A DNA stretch of 64,000 nucleotides from Lysinibacillus sp. FSL W8-0992 (GTDB lineage Bacteria; Bacillota; Bacilli; Bacillales_A; Planococcaceae): positions 124,001-188,000 of the forward strand of contig NZ_JBBOZQ010000001.1 of assembly GCF_038008685.1 (NCBI RefSeq), given 5' to 3'. Positions 25,794 to 36,968 of this stretch are shown in pieces (the first letter of the stretch is position 1; the number at the start of each line of letters is the position of its first letter). The notes under the pieces are model-generated. The model was given only the letters and a program-made list of their open reading frames with translations. It ran no database searches and had not been told where the DNA came from. Both the position numbers and the translations under genes were made by a program.

Positions 25794-25990
25794 AGCTTCA
25801 CTATATAAAAATTAAACCGCTATACACAAAGGCATCGAGAAGTTCATTTTTGGTACCTTTTAGCATGCCTTAAAATGGAATTTTTTTAGAATGAAGCAGA
25901 AGATATCGACTCCTCGCTGAAACGTACATTTCCATGCTTTTAGCAATTCAGGAAGGTTATTGGCGATTTCCTTAGTGTTATTAAAAAATT

Positions 25991-26024
25991 GTAGGCAAAA
26001 TCAATATTTTTCGAGTTTGCCTAC
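25991..26024 (+). other. hairpin downstream of ywjG
   Basis: GTAGGCAAA pairs perfectly with TTTGCCTAC around a 16-base loop. No T-run follows. It lies just before the shared terminator of ywjG and pyrG. The rest of 25794-25990 shows nothing recognisable. Confidence 0.45.
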
Positions 26025-26027
26025 AGA

Positions 26028-26066
26028 CTAAAAGGATGCCTCGAAATAACGAGACATCCTTTTTAG
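26028..26066. terminator. bidirectional terminator between ywjG and pyrG
   Basis: AAAAGGATG.CTCG pairs with CGAG.CATCCTTTT, with T-rich sequence on the 3' side in both directions. It is placed between two converging genes. Confidence 0.9.
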
Positions 26067-26068
26067 TT

Positions 26069-28197
<2,129 letters not shown>

Positions 28198-28277
28198 CAA
28201 AAAAAACGCCCCTCCTGCATAGGTTTGCAGGGGGAGCGTATTATATACACGGTCTTTCTCCTTTTTTTAAGGAGCCC
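28198..28277 (-). promoter_or_regulatory. pyrG: pyrG CTP-responsive attenuator leader
   Basis: The predicted transcript starts GGGCTCC at 28277. A first hairpin CTCCTT..AAGGAG follows, then a terminator (28198-28239) in which GCTCCCCCTGCA pairs with TGCAGGAGGGGC before eight T. In B. subtilis, low CTP makes RNA polymerase stutter extra G residues after the initial GGG; the poly-G pairs with the C-rich terminator strand and prevents termination. All these parts are present. Confidence 0.85.
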
Positions 28278-28284
28278 AAGTAAA

Positions 28285-28313
28285 AGATTAAACGGAACCG
28301 TGAAATAAGTCAA
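28285..28313 (-). promoter_or_regulatory. pyrG promoter
   Basis: TTGACT (28308-28313), a 17-base spacer and TAATCT (28285-28290), ending 7 bases before the GGGC start. The -10 is weak but its placement relative to GGGC is right. Confidence 0.6.
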
Positions 28314-28362
28314 GAATTTTTAATACAAGTACAAAAGTAAGAAAATTCAAAGTGTATTTGTG

Positions 28363-28905
28363 TTACACTTCTTCCTCTTCTTCTTCTTCAAACTCTTCCT
28401 CATCTTCAATGAAATCTTCATCAATTTCATCCTCGATGTCTTCTATATCTTCTTCGTCGAAGTCAATATCTTCTTTTTCTCCATCGATATCTTCTTCTTC
28501 TTCTTCCTCTTCTTCAACGAACTCTTCATAATCCTCATCGAAGTCAATTTCATCTTCTTCAATATCTTCTTCTAAATCATCATCATCAAGAGTAGCTTTA
28601 GATTTTTTCTTGTGTGTTTTCACAGATGGAGCTGTTTCTTCTTCGATTTGTTCTACTTTAAACCATTCGCGTAAGCCCCAACCAGTTTCTTGATTAAATA
28701 AGAAACGTCCATCAACATTCATATCAGTGTAGAATTGTAGTAGGCGTGATTTAATTTCCTCATCACTATAGCCAACTAGCTCTTTAATAATTGTAAGCAG
28801 GTCATTAAATGACACTGAAGCACGTTTTTCAGTTAAAATTGCATAAGCTAAGTTAATTAACGATTCTTCCGCTAATTGTTCCTTTGTCATTTCACGAAAA
28901 TTCAA
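28363..28905 (-). CDS. rpoE: RNA polymerase delta subunit
   Basis: Auxiliary subunit of Gram-positive RNA polymerase that speeds recycling and reduces non-specific RNA binding. About 180 residues: a folded N-terminal HARE-HTH domain (about 1-90, with LLQFYTDMNVDGRFLF and GWGLREWF) and a disordered tail almost wholly Asp/Glu. The start is uncertain. The TTG at 28903-28905 has AAGGAAG at good distance; the GTG at 28912-28914 abuts that site; an ATG follows five codons later. The acidic tail gives long, meaningless frames on the other strand. Followed by pyrG as in B. subtilis. Confidence 0.94.
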   Translation of the reverse strand: MNFREMTKEQLAEESLINLAYAILTEKRASVSFNDLLTIIKELVGYSDEEIKSRLLQFYTDMNVDGRFLFNQETGWGLREWFKVEQIEEETAPSVKTHKKKSKATLDDDDLEEDIEEDEIDFDEDYEEFVEEEEEEEEDIDGEKEDIDFDEEDIEDIEDEIDEDFIEDEEEFEEEEEEEV

Positions 28906-29059
28906 TTCGTGCACTTCCTTCCTCTCATCACAATGGACGTTTTAAAATTAAATAGTGCTTTATTTTCGGAGCGCAGCTAAAAAAGACCGCACAAAAGTAA
29001 CTTTCCATACCATAAGCATAATACCCATTATATACAATGTTTTAGTCTCTTTGCTAGCT

Positions 29060-29218
29060 TCAATTACTGTTTTTTATATTACACATTTTTTTTATCCCTA
29101 GAAAAAATAAATAAATCGATAATAACAATAAAGGAATAGCGCCAATTTGCTTATTATACAGGAAAATAACTCCCAATACTAAAGCTAAAATAATAATGTA
29201 GTGAATTATTGATTTCAT
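29060..29218 (-). CDS. small membrane protein of 52 residues
   Basis: A short frame starting MKSIIHYIIILALVLG. It has two hydrophobic segments (about residues 4-21 and 25-42) joined by YNKQIGAI, and a basic tail (KKMCNIKNSN). It has its own promoter (TAGGCA, 17 bases, TATAAT at 29251-29256) and GAGGGGG about 11 bases before the ATG (29216-29218); a GAGG directly abuts the ATG. No family was recognised. It could be a small stress or membrane-regulating peptide, or a chance frame. The two-helix pattern and promoter argue for a real gene. Confidence 0.55.
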   Translation of the reverse strand: MKSIIHYIIILALVLGVIFLYNKQIGAIPLLLLSIYLFFLGIKKMCNIKNSN

Positions 29219-29250
29219 CCTCTACTGCGCCCCCTCTTTTTTACATTTCT

Positions 29251-29279
29251 ATTATAACGAAAATGAAAAGAAGTGCCTA
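29251..29279 (-). promoter_or_regulatory. promoter of the 52-residue membrane protein
   Basis: TAGGCA (29274-29279), 17 bases, TATAAT (29251-29256) on the minus strand. The -35 lies in one arm of the icmF terminator hairpin. Confidence 0.55.
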
Positions 29280-29298
29280 ATCGTATGACTAGACACTT
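29262..29298 (-). terminator. terminator of icmF
   Basis: AAGTGTCTA and TAGGCACTT form a 9-bp stem with one mismatch, followed on the minus strand by CTTTTCATTTT. Confidence 0.65.
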
Positions 29299-29369
29299 TA
29301 AAATACAGCAGCATGTCGGATAAACTAGCATTTACGTTCCACAAATTAGCAAATTAACATCTATTTGTT

Positions 29370-32300
29370 TTACATGTTGCGACGGAACTGTCCACCAACT
29401 TCATATAAAGCCTTTGTAATTTGTCCTAGGCTAGCTACTTTTACGGTTTCCATTAGTTCTTCAAAAATATTACCATTGTTGACAGCTACCTCTTGTAAGC
29501 GGGCAATTGCTGCTTCTGTTTGTCCTTCATGTTGTTGCCAGAACAATTGCAAATTGCGAATTTGCGTTTCTTTTTCTTCTGACGATGCACGTGCAATTTC
29601 CATGTTGTCGATTGCATCATCCGTTGGTGGATTCGGATTTAAGTATGTGTTTACCCCGATTATCGGTAATTCACCCGAATGTTTTAACATTTCATAATGC
29701 ATCGATTCTTCTTGAATTTTTCCGCGTTGATATTGTGTTTCCATAGCACCTAGTACACCACCGCGATCATTAATACGATCAAACTCCTCTAGCACAGCTT
29801 CCTCTACTAAATCTGTTAATTCTTCAACGATAAATGCCCCCTGTAATGGGTTTTCATTTTTCGCTAAACCATGCTCTTTCGTAATAATCATTTGAATTGC
29901 CATAGCTCGTCGTACAGATTCCTCTGTTGGAGTAGTTATTGCTTCATCATATGCATTTGTATGCAATGAATTACAATTGTCCTGCAATGCCATAAGCGCT
30001 TGTAACGTTGTACGAATATCATTGAAGTCAATTTCTTGTGCATGCAAACTACGTCCAGATGTTTGGACATGATACTTCAGCTTTTGAGCACGTTCATTTG
30101 CCCCGTATTTATTGCGCATAACAACTGCCCAAATACGACGAGCAACACGGCCTATCACTGTATATTCTGGATCTAATCCATTTGAGAAGAAGAATGATAG
30201 ATTTGGTGCGAAATCGTCAATATTCATACCACGACTTAAATAGTATTCAACATACGTAAAGCCGTTTGCGAGTGTAAACGCTAGCTGGGAAATTGGATTG
30301 GCTCCAGCCTCTGCAATATGATAGCCCGAAATGGAAACAGAGTAGTAGTTACGTACTTTTTTGTCGATAAAATACTGCTGAATGTCGCCCATCATTCTAA
30401 GAGCAAATTCCGTTGAGAAAATACATGTATTTTGCCCTTGGTCTTCTTTTAAAATATCAGCCTGTACCGTACCACGCACAACTTGTAATGTTTTCGCACG
30501 TGTCTCTGTAAATTCTTCAACTGTCAAAGGTCTACCAAGTTCTGCTTCACGCAGCTTTACTTGCTGATCAATCGCTGTGTTCATAAACATCGCCAAAATA
30601 ATTGGCGCAGGTCCATTGATTGTCATGGATACAGAGGTAGAAGGTGCACAAAGGTCAAATCCTGCATAGAGCTTCTTCATATCTTCAAGCGTACAAATTG
30701 AGACACCTGATTCTCCAACTTTTCCGTAAATATCTGGACGGTAATCTGGGTCCTCACCGTATAACGTAACCGAATCAAATGCTGTTGATAAACGCTTTGC
30801 ATCATCGTCTTTCGATAAATAATGGAAGCGTTTATTTGTTCGCTCTGGTGTACCCTCTCCAGCAAATTGTCGCTTCGGATCTTCACCTTCACGTTTGAAT
30901 TGGAACACACCTGCAGTATATGGGAATTCGCCTGGTACATTTTCACGATACACCCAACGTAAAATTTCTCCATAGTCAACAAACTTCGGTAGTACAACTT
31001 TCGGTATTTTTGTCCCTGAAAGACTCGTTGTTTTTAAAATTGTGCGAATTTCCTTATCGCGCACCTTCGTTACAAATTCATCTCCAGCATACGCTTCTTT
31101 CAAAGCTTGCCAATTATCTAAAATACGCTTAGACTCTGCTGTTAATTCATCACGGACACCTTCCGCTAAAGATGTAAGCGATGCGACAAGTGCATCATCT
31201 GGTGCCTTTTCTTTCACTGCTACGATGGCGCCCTCTAGTTGGAATAGGCGACGGGCAAATGCAACTTGTTGTTCTGTTTTTTTATGATATCCACGCACTG
31301 TATCTGTTATTTCGCGTAGATAATAACGGCGATCATTCGGAATAATAACATCCTGTTTTTGCGTTTTAGCAAATTGCTCATAGCCTGTTTCCCAGTCACT
31401 ACCTGTTTTTTCATTAATAATGTGAACTAATGCAGCAAATAAAGCATTCGTCCCTTTATCATTAAATTGACTAGCAATCGTACCGTACACAGGCATTTTA
31501 TCAATTGGCTCATCCCAAAGTTCTCGTGAACGTTGGTATTGCTTTTGCACTTGACGTAACGCATCTTCTGAGCCTTTTCGTTCGAACTTATTAATGGCAA
31601 TAACATCTGCAAAATCAATCATATCTATTTTCTCAAGCTGAGTCGGTGCACCAAATTCACTCGTCATAACGTACATGGATAGATCCGTGTAATTTGTAAT
31701 TTCTGCATCTCCTTGACCAATTCCGCTTGTTTCAACAATAATTAAATCATAGCCTGCTACACGCACGACATCTAACACATCGCCAATAGAAGCAGAGAGC
31801 TCTGTACGAGAACCACGTGTCGCCAAACTTCGCATATAAACACGGTTATTGAAAATGGCATTCATACGAATGCGGTCCCCTAGTAATGCTCCACCTGTTT
31901 TTTGCTTTGTTGGATCGACTGATAAAATCGCTACACGTTTATCCGGGAATTCTTTCAAGAAACGACGGATAAGCTCATCTGTTAAAGAAGATTTACCTGC
32001 ACCACCTGTACCTGTAATCCCTAAAATTGGTGTTCCTTTTGAGCGTTTACGTGCTTCCACTAACATCTTTTTCGTTTCTTCATCATCATTCGATTCAGCA
32101 GCAGTTATTAAGTTCGCCAATAATTCTGGTGTCTCTGTCGTTAAAGTATCAAGCTTTGCTAGATAGTCGCCTGTTGCAGTTGGAAAATCAGTTCCTTTAA
32201 TTTGCTCATTAATCATTCCTTGCAGCCCTAGAACTCGACCATCTTCAGGTGAGAAAATACCCGCAATGCCATAAGCATGTAATTCTTTAATTTCACGTGG

Positions 32301-32618
32301 CAAAATAACACCACCGCCGCCGCCATATATTTTAATATGCGGTGCCCCTTTTTCGCGCAGTAAATCAAACATATATTTAAAGTATTCCATATGGCCACCT
32401 TGATAAGAAGACAAAGCAATACCTTGAGCATCTTCTTGAATCGCAGCATTAACGACTTCTTCTACAGAGCGATTATGTCCTAGGTGGATAACTTCCACTC
32501 CGCTTGATTGTAAAATACGTCGCATAATATTGACCGAAGCATCATGTCCATCAAAAAGACTTGATGCTGTTACAAAACGTACGTGATTTTTTGGACGATA
32601 CACTTCTACCTTTGTCAT
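29370..32618 (-). CDS. icmF: fused isobutyryl-CoA mutase (IcmF)
   Basis: Adenosylcobalamin-dependent mutase that interconverts isobutyryl-CoA and butyryl-CoA, fused to its own G-protein chaperone. The 1082 residues comprise an N-terminal B12-binding domain (FDGHDASVN, then IYGGGGGVI), a MeaB-like GTPase (Walker [11 protein letters not shown] near residue 205, INKFERKGS), a linker, and the TIM-barrel mutase with [15 protein letters not shown] and [14 protein letters not shown]. Start at ATG 32616-32618 after GGGGG; the frame extends 13 codons further. Family members were often annotated as methylmalonyl-CoA mutase; domain order distinguishes IcmF. The B12 uptake and adenosylation genes are about 9 kb away, and beta-oxidation genes are adjacent. 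Confidence 0.95.
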   Translation of the reverse strand: MTKVEVYRPKNHVRFVTASSLFDGHDASVNIMRRILQSSGVEVIHLGHNRSVEEVVNAAIQEDAQGIALSSYQGGHMEYFKYMFDLLREKGAPHIKIYGGGGGVILPREIKELHAYGIAGIFSPEDGRVLGLQGMINEQIKGTDFPTATGDYLAKLDTLTTETPELLANLITAAESNDDEETKKMLVEARKRSKGTPILGITGTGGAGKSSLTDELIRRFLKEFPDKRVAILSVDPTKQKTGGALLGDRIRMNAIFNNRVYMRSLATRGSRTELSASIGDVLDVVRVAGYDLIIVETSGIGQGDAEITNYTDLSMYVMTSEFGAPTQLEKIDMIDFADVIAINKFERKGSEDALRQVQKQYQRSRELWDEPIDKMPVYGTIASQFNDKGTNALFAALVHIINEKTGSDWETGYEQFAKTQKQDVIIPNDRRYYLREITDTVRGYHKKTEQQVAFARRLFQLEGAIVAVKEKAPDDALVASLTSLAEGVRDELTAESKRILDNWQALKEAYAGDEFVTKVRDKEIRTILKTTSLSGTKIPKVVLPKFVDYGEILRWVYRENVPGEFPYTAGVFQFKREGEDPKRQFAGEGTPERTNKRFHYLSKDDDAKRLSTAFDSVTLYGEDPDYRPDIYGKVGESGVSICTLEDMKKLYAGFDLCAPSTSVSMTINGPAPIILAMFMNTAIDQQVKLREAELGRPLTVEEFTETRAKTLQVVRGTVQADILKEDQGQNTCIFSTEFALRMMGDIQQYFIDKKVRNYYSVSISGYHIAEAGANPISQLAFTLANGFTYVEYYLSRGMNIDDFAPNLSFFFSNGLDPEYTVIGRVARRIWAVVMRNKYGANERAQKLKYHVQTSGRSLHAQEIDFNDIRTTLQALMALQDNCNSLHTNAYDEAITTPTEESVRRAMAIQMIITKEHGLAKNENPLQGAFIVEELTDLVEEAVLEEFDRINDRGGVLGAMETQYQRGKIQEESMHYEMLKHSGELPIIGVNTYLNPNPPTDDAIDNMEIARASSEEKETQIRNLQLFWQQHEGQTEAAIARLQEVAVNNGNIFEELMETVKVASLGQITKALYEVGGQFRRNM

Positions 32619-32701
32619 ATGAAACCCCCACTTTCTCCCCTTAGTAAACCTTTTCATTGATGTTTAAGTTAATTTCAATTCATATTATTTTCAAACGCAT
32701 C

Positions 32702-32757
32702 ATTTTGCTCCATGCAGACACTTCCCGCAGGCAAGCACCGAGCTACTTCCGCTTCAC
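32702..32757. repeat. GCTCCATGCA...CAGGCA.GC degenerate repeat, copy 1
   Basis: GCTCCATGCA followed by CTTCCCGCAGGCAAGC and GAGC. A diverged copy with the same order of blocks is at 40931-40972. It has no obvious reading frame and lies in the icmF upstream region. Confidence 0.5.
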
Positions 32758-32850
32758 TTGTTCATATATCTTTTTAGAAAAACTACTTATGAAATTGACC
32801 CGTTTGTATGGTTTTGACGTTATTATGAGCTTTCTGCCATACAAAATCAT

Positions 32851-32892
32851 GAAAAAAATCGGTAATTGCAATGTCGCTTTATGCAATTACCG
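32851..32892 (-). terminator. terminator of the fadR-like gene
   Basis: CGGTAATTGCA and TGCAATTACCG form a perfect 11-bp stem, followed on the minus strand by ATTTTTTTC. Confidence 0.92.
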
Positions 32893-32912
32893 ACGAACCC
32901 CTTTGGAACTTA

Positions 32913-33545
32913 TTAAAACCCCTTAATGCCTGAAATGAACAATGTTGTTTGCATTTCGATATACTCGTCAAGTGAATGTTGACGATGAAGCGCCCATTTA
33001 CGGAACGCCCAGCTTTGTCCTTGAACAACTAAATTATTCGCTGCCAAATGAATTTGCTTATCAGTCATTGTTAGTTCCCCTGACTGCACACAGCGTTGCA
33101 ACAGCCTTTCAAAAGTGGCAACCATCTCAAACTCTTTACCGAAAACATAACGCTGTGCTTCTTTGGATAATGATTTCGTTTCCTGATACATAATTGTTAA
33201 TTCATCAACCATGCTATCAATTTGTAAAAAATACTCACGAATCATTTCTTTTAACTCTTCTATCGTACCTGCTTTTATTTCATAGCTTGATAGTCGCTCC
33301 ATCGCATGGTGGTAGATGCTATCACAGACGAGGTAAAGTACATCTTCTTTCGTACGAATATACTCATACAATGTACCAATACTAAAACCTGCTGCTTTTG
33401 CAATTTCTCTTGTTGTCGCACGATGGAAACCTTTTTCTTTAAATAATTTAATGGCACCTTGAATCATTTGTTCTCGGCGAATGGCAATGAGATTTTCGTC
33501 TTTCACGGTTGACTGGACTTGGGGCCTTTTGTTTTTTTCTGTCAT
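32913..33545 (-). CDS. fadR: TetR-family regulator, probable FadR
   Basis: A 210-residue TetR repressor. The N-terminal helix-turn-helix is TTREIAKAAGFSIGTLYEYI (about residues 43-62), followed by a helical ligand domain. In B. subtilis, FadR represses beta-oxidation genes and is released by long-chain acyl-CoA. The gene follows an acyl-CoA dehydrogenase gene with only three bases between stop and ATG, and a FadR-like operator lies before fadF about 7 kb upstream on the same strand. Assignment to FadR rests on this context; the sequence alone shows TetR. The ribosome binding site is weak, suggesting coupled translation. Confidence 0.8.
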   Translation of the reverse strand: MTEKNKRPQVQSTVKDENLIAIRREQMIQGAIKLFKEKGFHRATTREIAKAAGFSIGTLYEYIRTKEDVLYLVCDSIYHHAMERLSSYEIKAGTIEELKEMIREYFLQIDSMVDELTIMYQETKSLSKEAQRYVFGKEFEMVATFERLLQRCVQSGELTMTDKQIHLAANNLVVQGQSWAFRKWALHRQHSLDEYIEMQTTLFISGIKGF

Positions 33546-33548
33546 AAA

Positions 33549-34685
33549 TTATTTCGTCAACATACGTGAGATAACAAGACGTTGAATCTCTTGTGTACCT
33601 TCGTAAATCTGTGTAATTTTTGCATCGCGCATATAGCGTTCTACTGGATAATCTTTCGTATAACCATAACCACCAAAAACTTGAACCGCTTCAGTTGTGA
33701 CGCTCATTGCTGTATCACCAGCCATTAACTTAGCCATTGCCGATGCCTTACCATATGGAAGACCATTCGTCTCTAACCAAGCAGCTTGGTATGTAAGAAG
33801 ACGAGATGCTTCAATTTGTGTTGCCATATCAGCTAATTTAAAGGAAACACCTTGGTTTGCCGTAATTGGCTTACCGAATTGTACACGCTCTTTTGCATAG
33901 TCAACCGCAGCATCTAATGCACCTTGAGCAATCCCCACAGCCTGTGCAGCAATGCCGTTACGACCACCATCAAGTGTTGTCATAGCAATTTTAAAACCTT
34001 CTCCTTCAGCCCCAAGTAGGTTTTCTTTTGGCACACGGCAGTTATCGAAAATAATTTCTGTTGTTGGTGATGAACGAATCCCTAGCTTTTTCTCCTTTTT
34101 ACCAACAGAAAAGCCTTCGTAGCCTGCTTCAACGATAAAAGCAGAAGTACCGTTTTTCGCTTCTGGATCTGTTACAGCAAATACGATATATGTATCTGCT
34201 ACTCCACCATTTGTAATAAAAATCTTTGAACCATTTAAAATATAATCATCGCCATCACGTTTTGCATATGTTTTCATACCACCCGCATCGGATCCAGATC
34301 CTGGCTCTGTTAAGCCATAAGCACCGATATGTTTGCCCTCTGCCATTGGTCGAAGATATTTTTGTTTTTGTTCTTCATTGCCAAATTTATATAATGGCCA
34401 ACCAGCAAGAGATGTATGCGCAGATAATGTTACGCCTGTAGAAGCACATACACGCGATAATTCCTCAACAGCAATTACATAAGCAAGATAATCAAAACCT
34501 GCACCGCCGTATTCTTCTGGCCACGGAATCCCTGTTAAGCCTAACTCAGCCATTTTGTCGAAAATTGCACGATCAAATTCCTCATTTTCATCGCGCTCCG
34601 CTGCTGATGGTGCTACCTCGTTTAAAGCAAAGTCGCGAATCATTTCACGTAATTGTTCATGTTCTTCTGTTAATTGAAAGTTCAT
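33549..34685 (-). CDS. acdA: short-chain acyl-CoA dehydrogenase
   Basis: FAD flavoprotein that forms the 2,3-double bond of acyl-CoA and passes electrons to ETF. The 378 residues contain [16 protein letters not shown] and [14 protein letters not shown] (FAD and substrate), [12 protein letters not shown]-type helix blocks, and the catalytic glutamate in [11 protein letters not shown] near the C-terminus, the position used by short-chain and butyryl-type enzymes. Corresponds in place to B. subtilis acdA, next to fadF/rpoE. ATG follows AAAGGGG. Confidence 0.93.
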   Translation of the reverse strand: MNFQLTEEHEQLREMIRDFALNEVAPSAAERDENEEFDRAIFDKMAELGLTGIPWPEEYGGAGFDYLAYVIAVEELSRVCASTGVTLSAHTSLAGWPLYKFGNEEQKQKYLRPMAEGKHIGAYGLTEPGSGSDAGGMKTYAKRDGDDYILNGSKIFITNGGVADTYIVFAVTDPEAKNGTSAFIVEAGYEGFSVGKKEKKLGIRSSPTTEIIFDNCRVPKENLLGAEGEGFKIAMTTLDGGRNGIAAQAVGIAQGALDAAVDYAKERVQFGKPITANQGVSFKLADMATQIEASRLLTYQAAWLETNGLPYGKASAMAKLMAGDTAMSVTTEAVQVFGGYGYTKDYPVERYMRDAKITQIYEGTQEIQRLVISRMLTK

Positions 34686-34783
34686 TGTCCATTTCCCCTT
34701 TAATTTTAATGAATTTCATCTAAGACTTCATTGGATTCCTAATAAACACGCGTGCACTAACTCTTTTACAATGGTGCTCTCTA

Positions 34784-35917
34784 TTAAATTAAATGTTTGC
34801 TAATAACGAGTTTTTGTATTTCACTTGTACCTTCGTAAATTTCAGTCACTTTGGCATCACGGAAATAACGTTCTACCGGATAATCCTCCGTATAACCGTA
34901 GCCTCCAAAAATTTGTACAGCTTCAATCGCTGTTTGTACGGCTGTACGTGAAGCGAAGAGCTTTGCCATCGAAGCTTCTGCTCCACATGGTAAACCTTTC
35001 GCACGTAAATCAGCTGCTCGATACACAAGCAGTTTTGACGCTTCCACGGCAGTCGCCATATCAGCAAGCTTAAAGCCAACTCCTTGTTGTGCTGAAATAG
35101 GTTTACCAAATTGCACACGCTCTTTGGCATAGCTAGTTGCTGCTTCAATTGCCGCTTCAGCGATTCCTAAAGCTTGTGCTGCAATTCCTATCCGTCCAAC
35201 ATCCAAATTAGCCATTGCTATTTTGAAGCCTTCCCCTTCCTCCCCAAGAAGGTTTCCAACTGGAATTCGACAGTTATCAAATGTTAATTGAACTGTACGT
35301 GAACCGTGTAGGCCCATTTTATGTTCATCCTTACCAATAATTAAGCCCGGTGTGCCCTTTTCAACAATAAATGCTGAGATGCCACGTGTTTTTTCAGCTT
35401 GATTGGTTGAGGCAAAAACGATATAAACATCCGCTTCGCCTCCGTTTGTAATAAATACTTTTGAGCCGTTAATAACATACTCATCACCATCGCGTATCGC
35501 TTTTGATTGTAGTGAGCCTGCATCTGAACCTGCGCTTGGCTCAGTTAAACAAAATGCGCCTAAATATTCACCCGCAGCTAACTTCGGAACATAACGCTTT
35601 TTCTGCTCATCATTCCCAAAATAAATAATAGGATTCGTACCTACTGAAGTATGTACTGATAATATAACTCCCATTACTGCACTAACTTTTGATAGTTCAT
35701 TGATAGCGATGATGTATGATGTAAAATCCATCGCAGAGCCACCTAGTTCTTCTGGCGTTGTGATCCCCATTAAACCTAGCTCACCCATCTGTTGCAGGAG
35801 TTCACGTGGAAACTCTCCTGCCTCCATACGTTCTACCCACGGTGCAATCTTCTCTTGTGAGAAACTTCGCACCATATCACGCATCATTAACTGCTCATCT
35901 GTAAATTGTAAATGCAT
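34784..35917 (-). CDS. acyl-CoA dehydrogenase, second copy
   Basis: A 377-residue paralogue of the neighbouring dehydrogenase, with [42 protein letters not shown] and the catalytic glutamate in EIYEGTSEIQK. Roughly half its residues match the neighbour, so the duplication is old. Substrate preference is not readable; together with IcmF nearby, branched short-chain acyl-CoA is possible for one of the pair. ATG follows AGAGGGGTGA; a 98-base spacer separates it from acdA. Confidence 0.92.
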   Translation of the reverse strand: MHLQFTDEQLMMRDMVRSFSQEKIAPWVERMEAGEFPRELLQQMGELGLMGITTPEELGGSAMDFTSYIIAINELSKVSAVMGVILSVHTSVGTNPIIYFGNDEQKKRYVPKLAAGEYLGAFCLTEPSAGSDAGSLQSKAIRDGDEYVINGSKVFITNGGEADVYIVFASTNQAEKTRGISAFIVEKGTPGLIIGKDEHKMGLHGSRTVQLTFDNCRIPVGNLLGEEGEGFKIAMANLDVGRIGIAAQALGIAEAAIEAATSYAKERVQFGKPISAQQGVGFKLADMATAVEASKLLVYRAADLRAKGLPCGAEASMAKLFASRTAVQTAIEAVQIFGGYGYTEDYPVERYFRDAKVTEIYEGTSEIQKLVISKHLI

Positions 35918-35979
35918 CTATAATGTCACCCCTCTATGCTGTCACGTAGCATTACATTTTAATTTGATTTAGCATTCAT

Positions 35980-36090
35980 CTTCTAGCTGAATCAAGTTAC
36001 AGTCCTCGGCGGTTGTCACAGATTTTAAAAAGCTTTTCGAATAACTCGAAAAATCTGGACAAAATTACGCCGAGACGTAAGTAATTAATC
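35980..36090 (+). repeat. GCTGAATCAAGTTA...GCCGAGA.GTAA palindromic repeat, copy 2
   Basis: Starts GCTGAATCAAGTTACAG, contains CTCGGCG and, about 70 bases on, CGCCGAGACGTAAGTAA, so CTCGGCG/CGCCGAG form inverted arms. An inner hairpin (AGATTTT..AAAATCT) lies between. It has the same ends and interior as the copy in the pyrG leader at 28085-28190. Confidence 0.65.
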
Positions 36091-36113
36091 TGAATCTTCC
36101 CATCCCCATAGGA

Positions 36114-36968
36114 CTATTCGTAAACGTAAAAGCCTCTTCCTGATTTTTTACCAAGCCAGCCTGCTGCTACATATTTCCGTAATAAAGGACAAGGTCTGTA
36201 CTTACTATCACCTAAGCCCTCATGTAAAATTTCCATAATTGATAAACATGTATCTAAACCGATAAAGTCCGCTAATGTTAAAGGTCCCATTGGATGATTC
36301 ATGCCAAGCTTCATCACATCATCGATTGCTTCCTTCGTTGCAACACCTTCATACAACGCATAAATTGCTTCATTTATCATTGGCAGTAAAATACGGTTTG
36401 CAATAAAGCCTGGGAAGTCATTTACTTCCACTGGTGTTTTGGATAGCTGTACAGTCATTCCTTCCACAGCTTTGTATACTTCGTCAGTTGTAGCTAAACC
36501 TCTAATAATTTCGACAAGCTTCATGACAGGTACTGGATTCATAAAGTGCATGCCAATCACTTGCTCTGGTCTATTTGTGACAGCTGCAATTTCTGTAATT
36601 GGAAGTGATGATGTATTTGTCGCAAGAATGGCGTGTGCAGGTGCAATTGCATCTAATTGCTTGAATATGGATTGCTTTACTTCCATGTTTTCAACAGCTG
36701 CTTCGATAATAATATCTACATCACTAGCATCCTCTAAATCTAGTGACATCTTGATACGACCTAAAATAGCCGTTTTTTCATCTTCGGTTTTACGGCCTTT
36801 TTCGACATCACGTGTTAAGTTTTTCGTAATAACGCCTATGCCACGTTCAAAAAACGGCTGTTTTATATCATTTAATAAAACATCATAGCCTGCCTGCGCA
36901 CAAACTTGTGCAATTCCTGAGCCCATTTGCCCAGCACCAATCACCATTACCTTTTGGATTCCCATCAT
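36114..36968 (-). CDS. 3-hydroxyacyl-CoA (3-hydroxybutyryl-CoA) dehydrogenase
   Basis: Oxidises 3-hydroxyacyl-CoA to 3-ketoacyl-CoA with NAD. The 284 residues contain the NAD-binding VIGAGQMGSGIAQVCA, the NTSSLPITEIA and GMHFMNPVPVMKLVE blocks with the catalytic histidine and glutamate, and GPLTLADFIGLD. Corresponds to the MmgB/Hbd family. Its ATG overlaps the last codon and stop of the thiolase gene, with AAGGGG in front; a second in-frame ATG follows directly. Part of the thiolase-dehydrogenase operon. Confidence 0.95.
   Translation of the reverse strand: MMGIQKVMVIGAGQMGSGIAQVCAQAGYDVLLNDIKQPFFERGIGVITKNLTRDVEKGRKTEDEKTAILGRIKMSLDLEDASDVDIIIEAAVENMEVKQSIFKQLDAIAPAHAILATNTSSLPITEIAAVTNRPEQVIGMHFMNPVPVMKLVEIIRGLATTDEVYKAVEGMTVQLSKTPVEVNDFPGFIANRILLPMINEAIYALYEGVATKEAIDDVMKLGMNHPMGPLTLADFIGLDTCLSIMEILHEGLGDSKYRPCPLLRKYVAAGWLGKKSGRGFYVYE

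Noticed and set aside
28360-28575. Phenylalanine/isoleucine-rich open frame opposite rpoE
   Set aside because: It is the complement of the Asp/Glu-rich tail of the delta subunit; the low-complexity sequence explains it.
29370-32618. Calling this gene methylmalonyl-CoA mutase or MeaB
   Set aside because: The order B12 domain, G-protein domain, mutase domain in one chain is that of IcmF.
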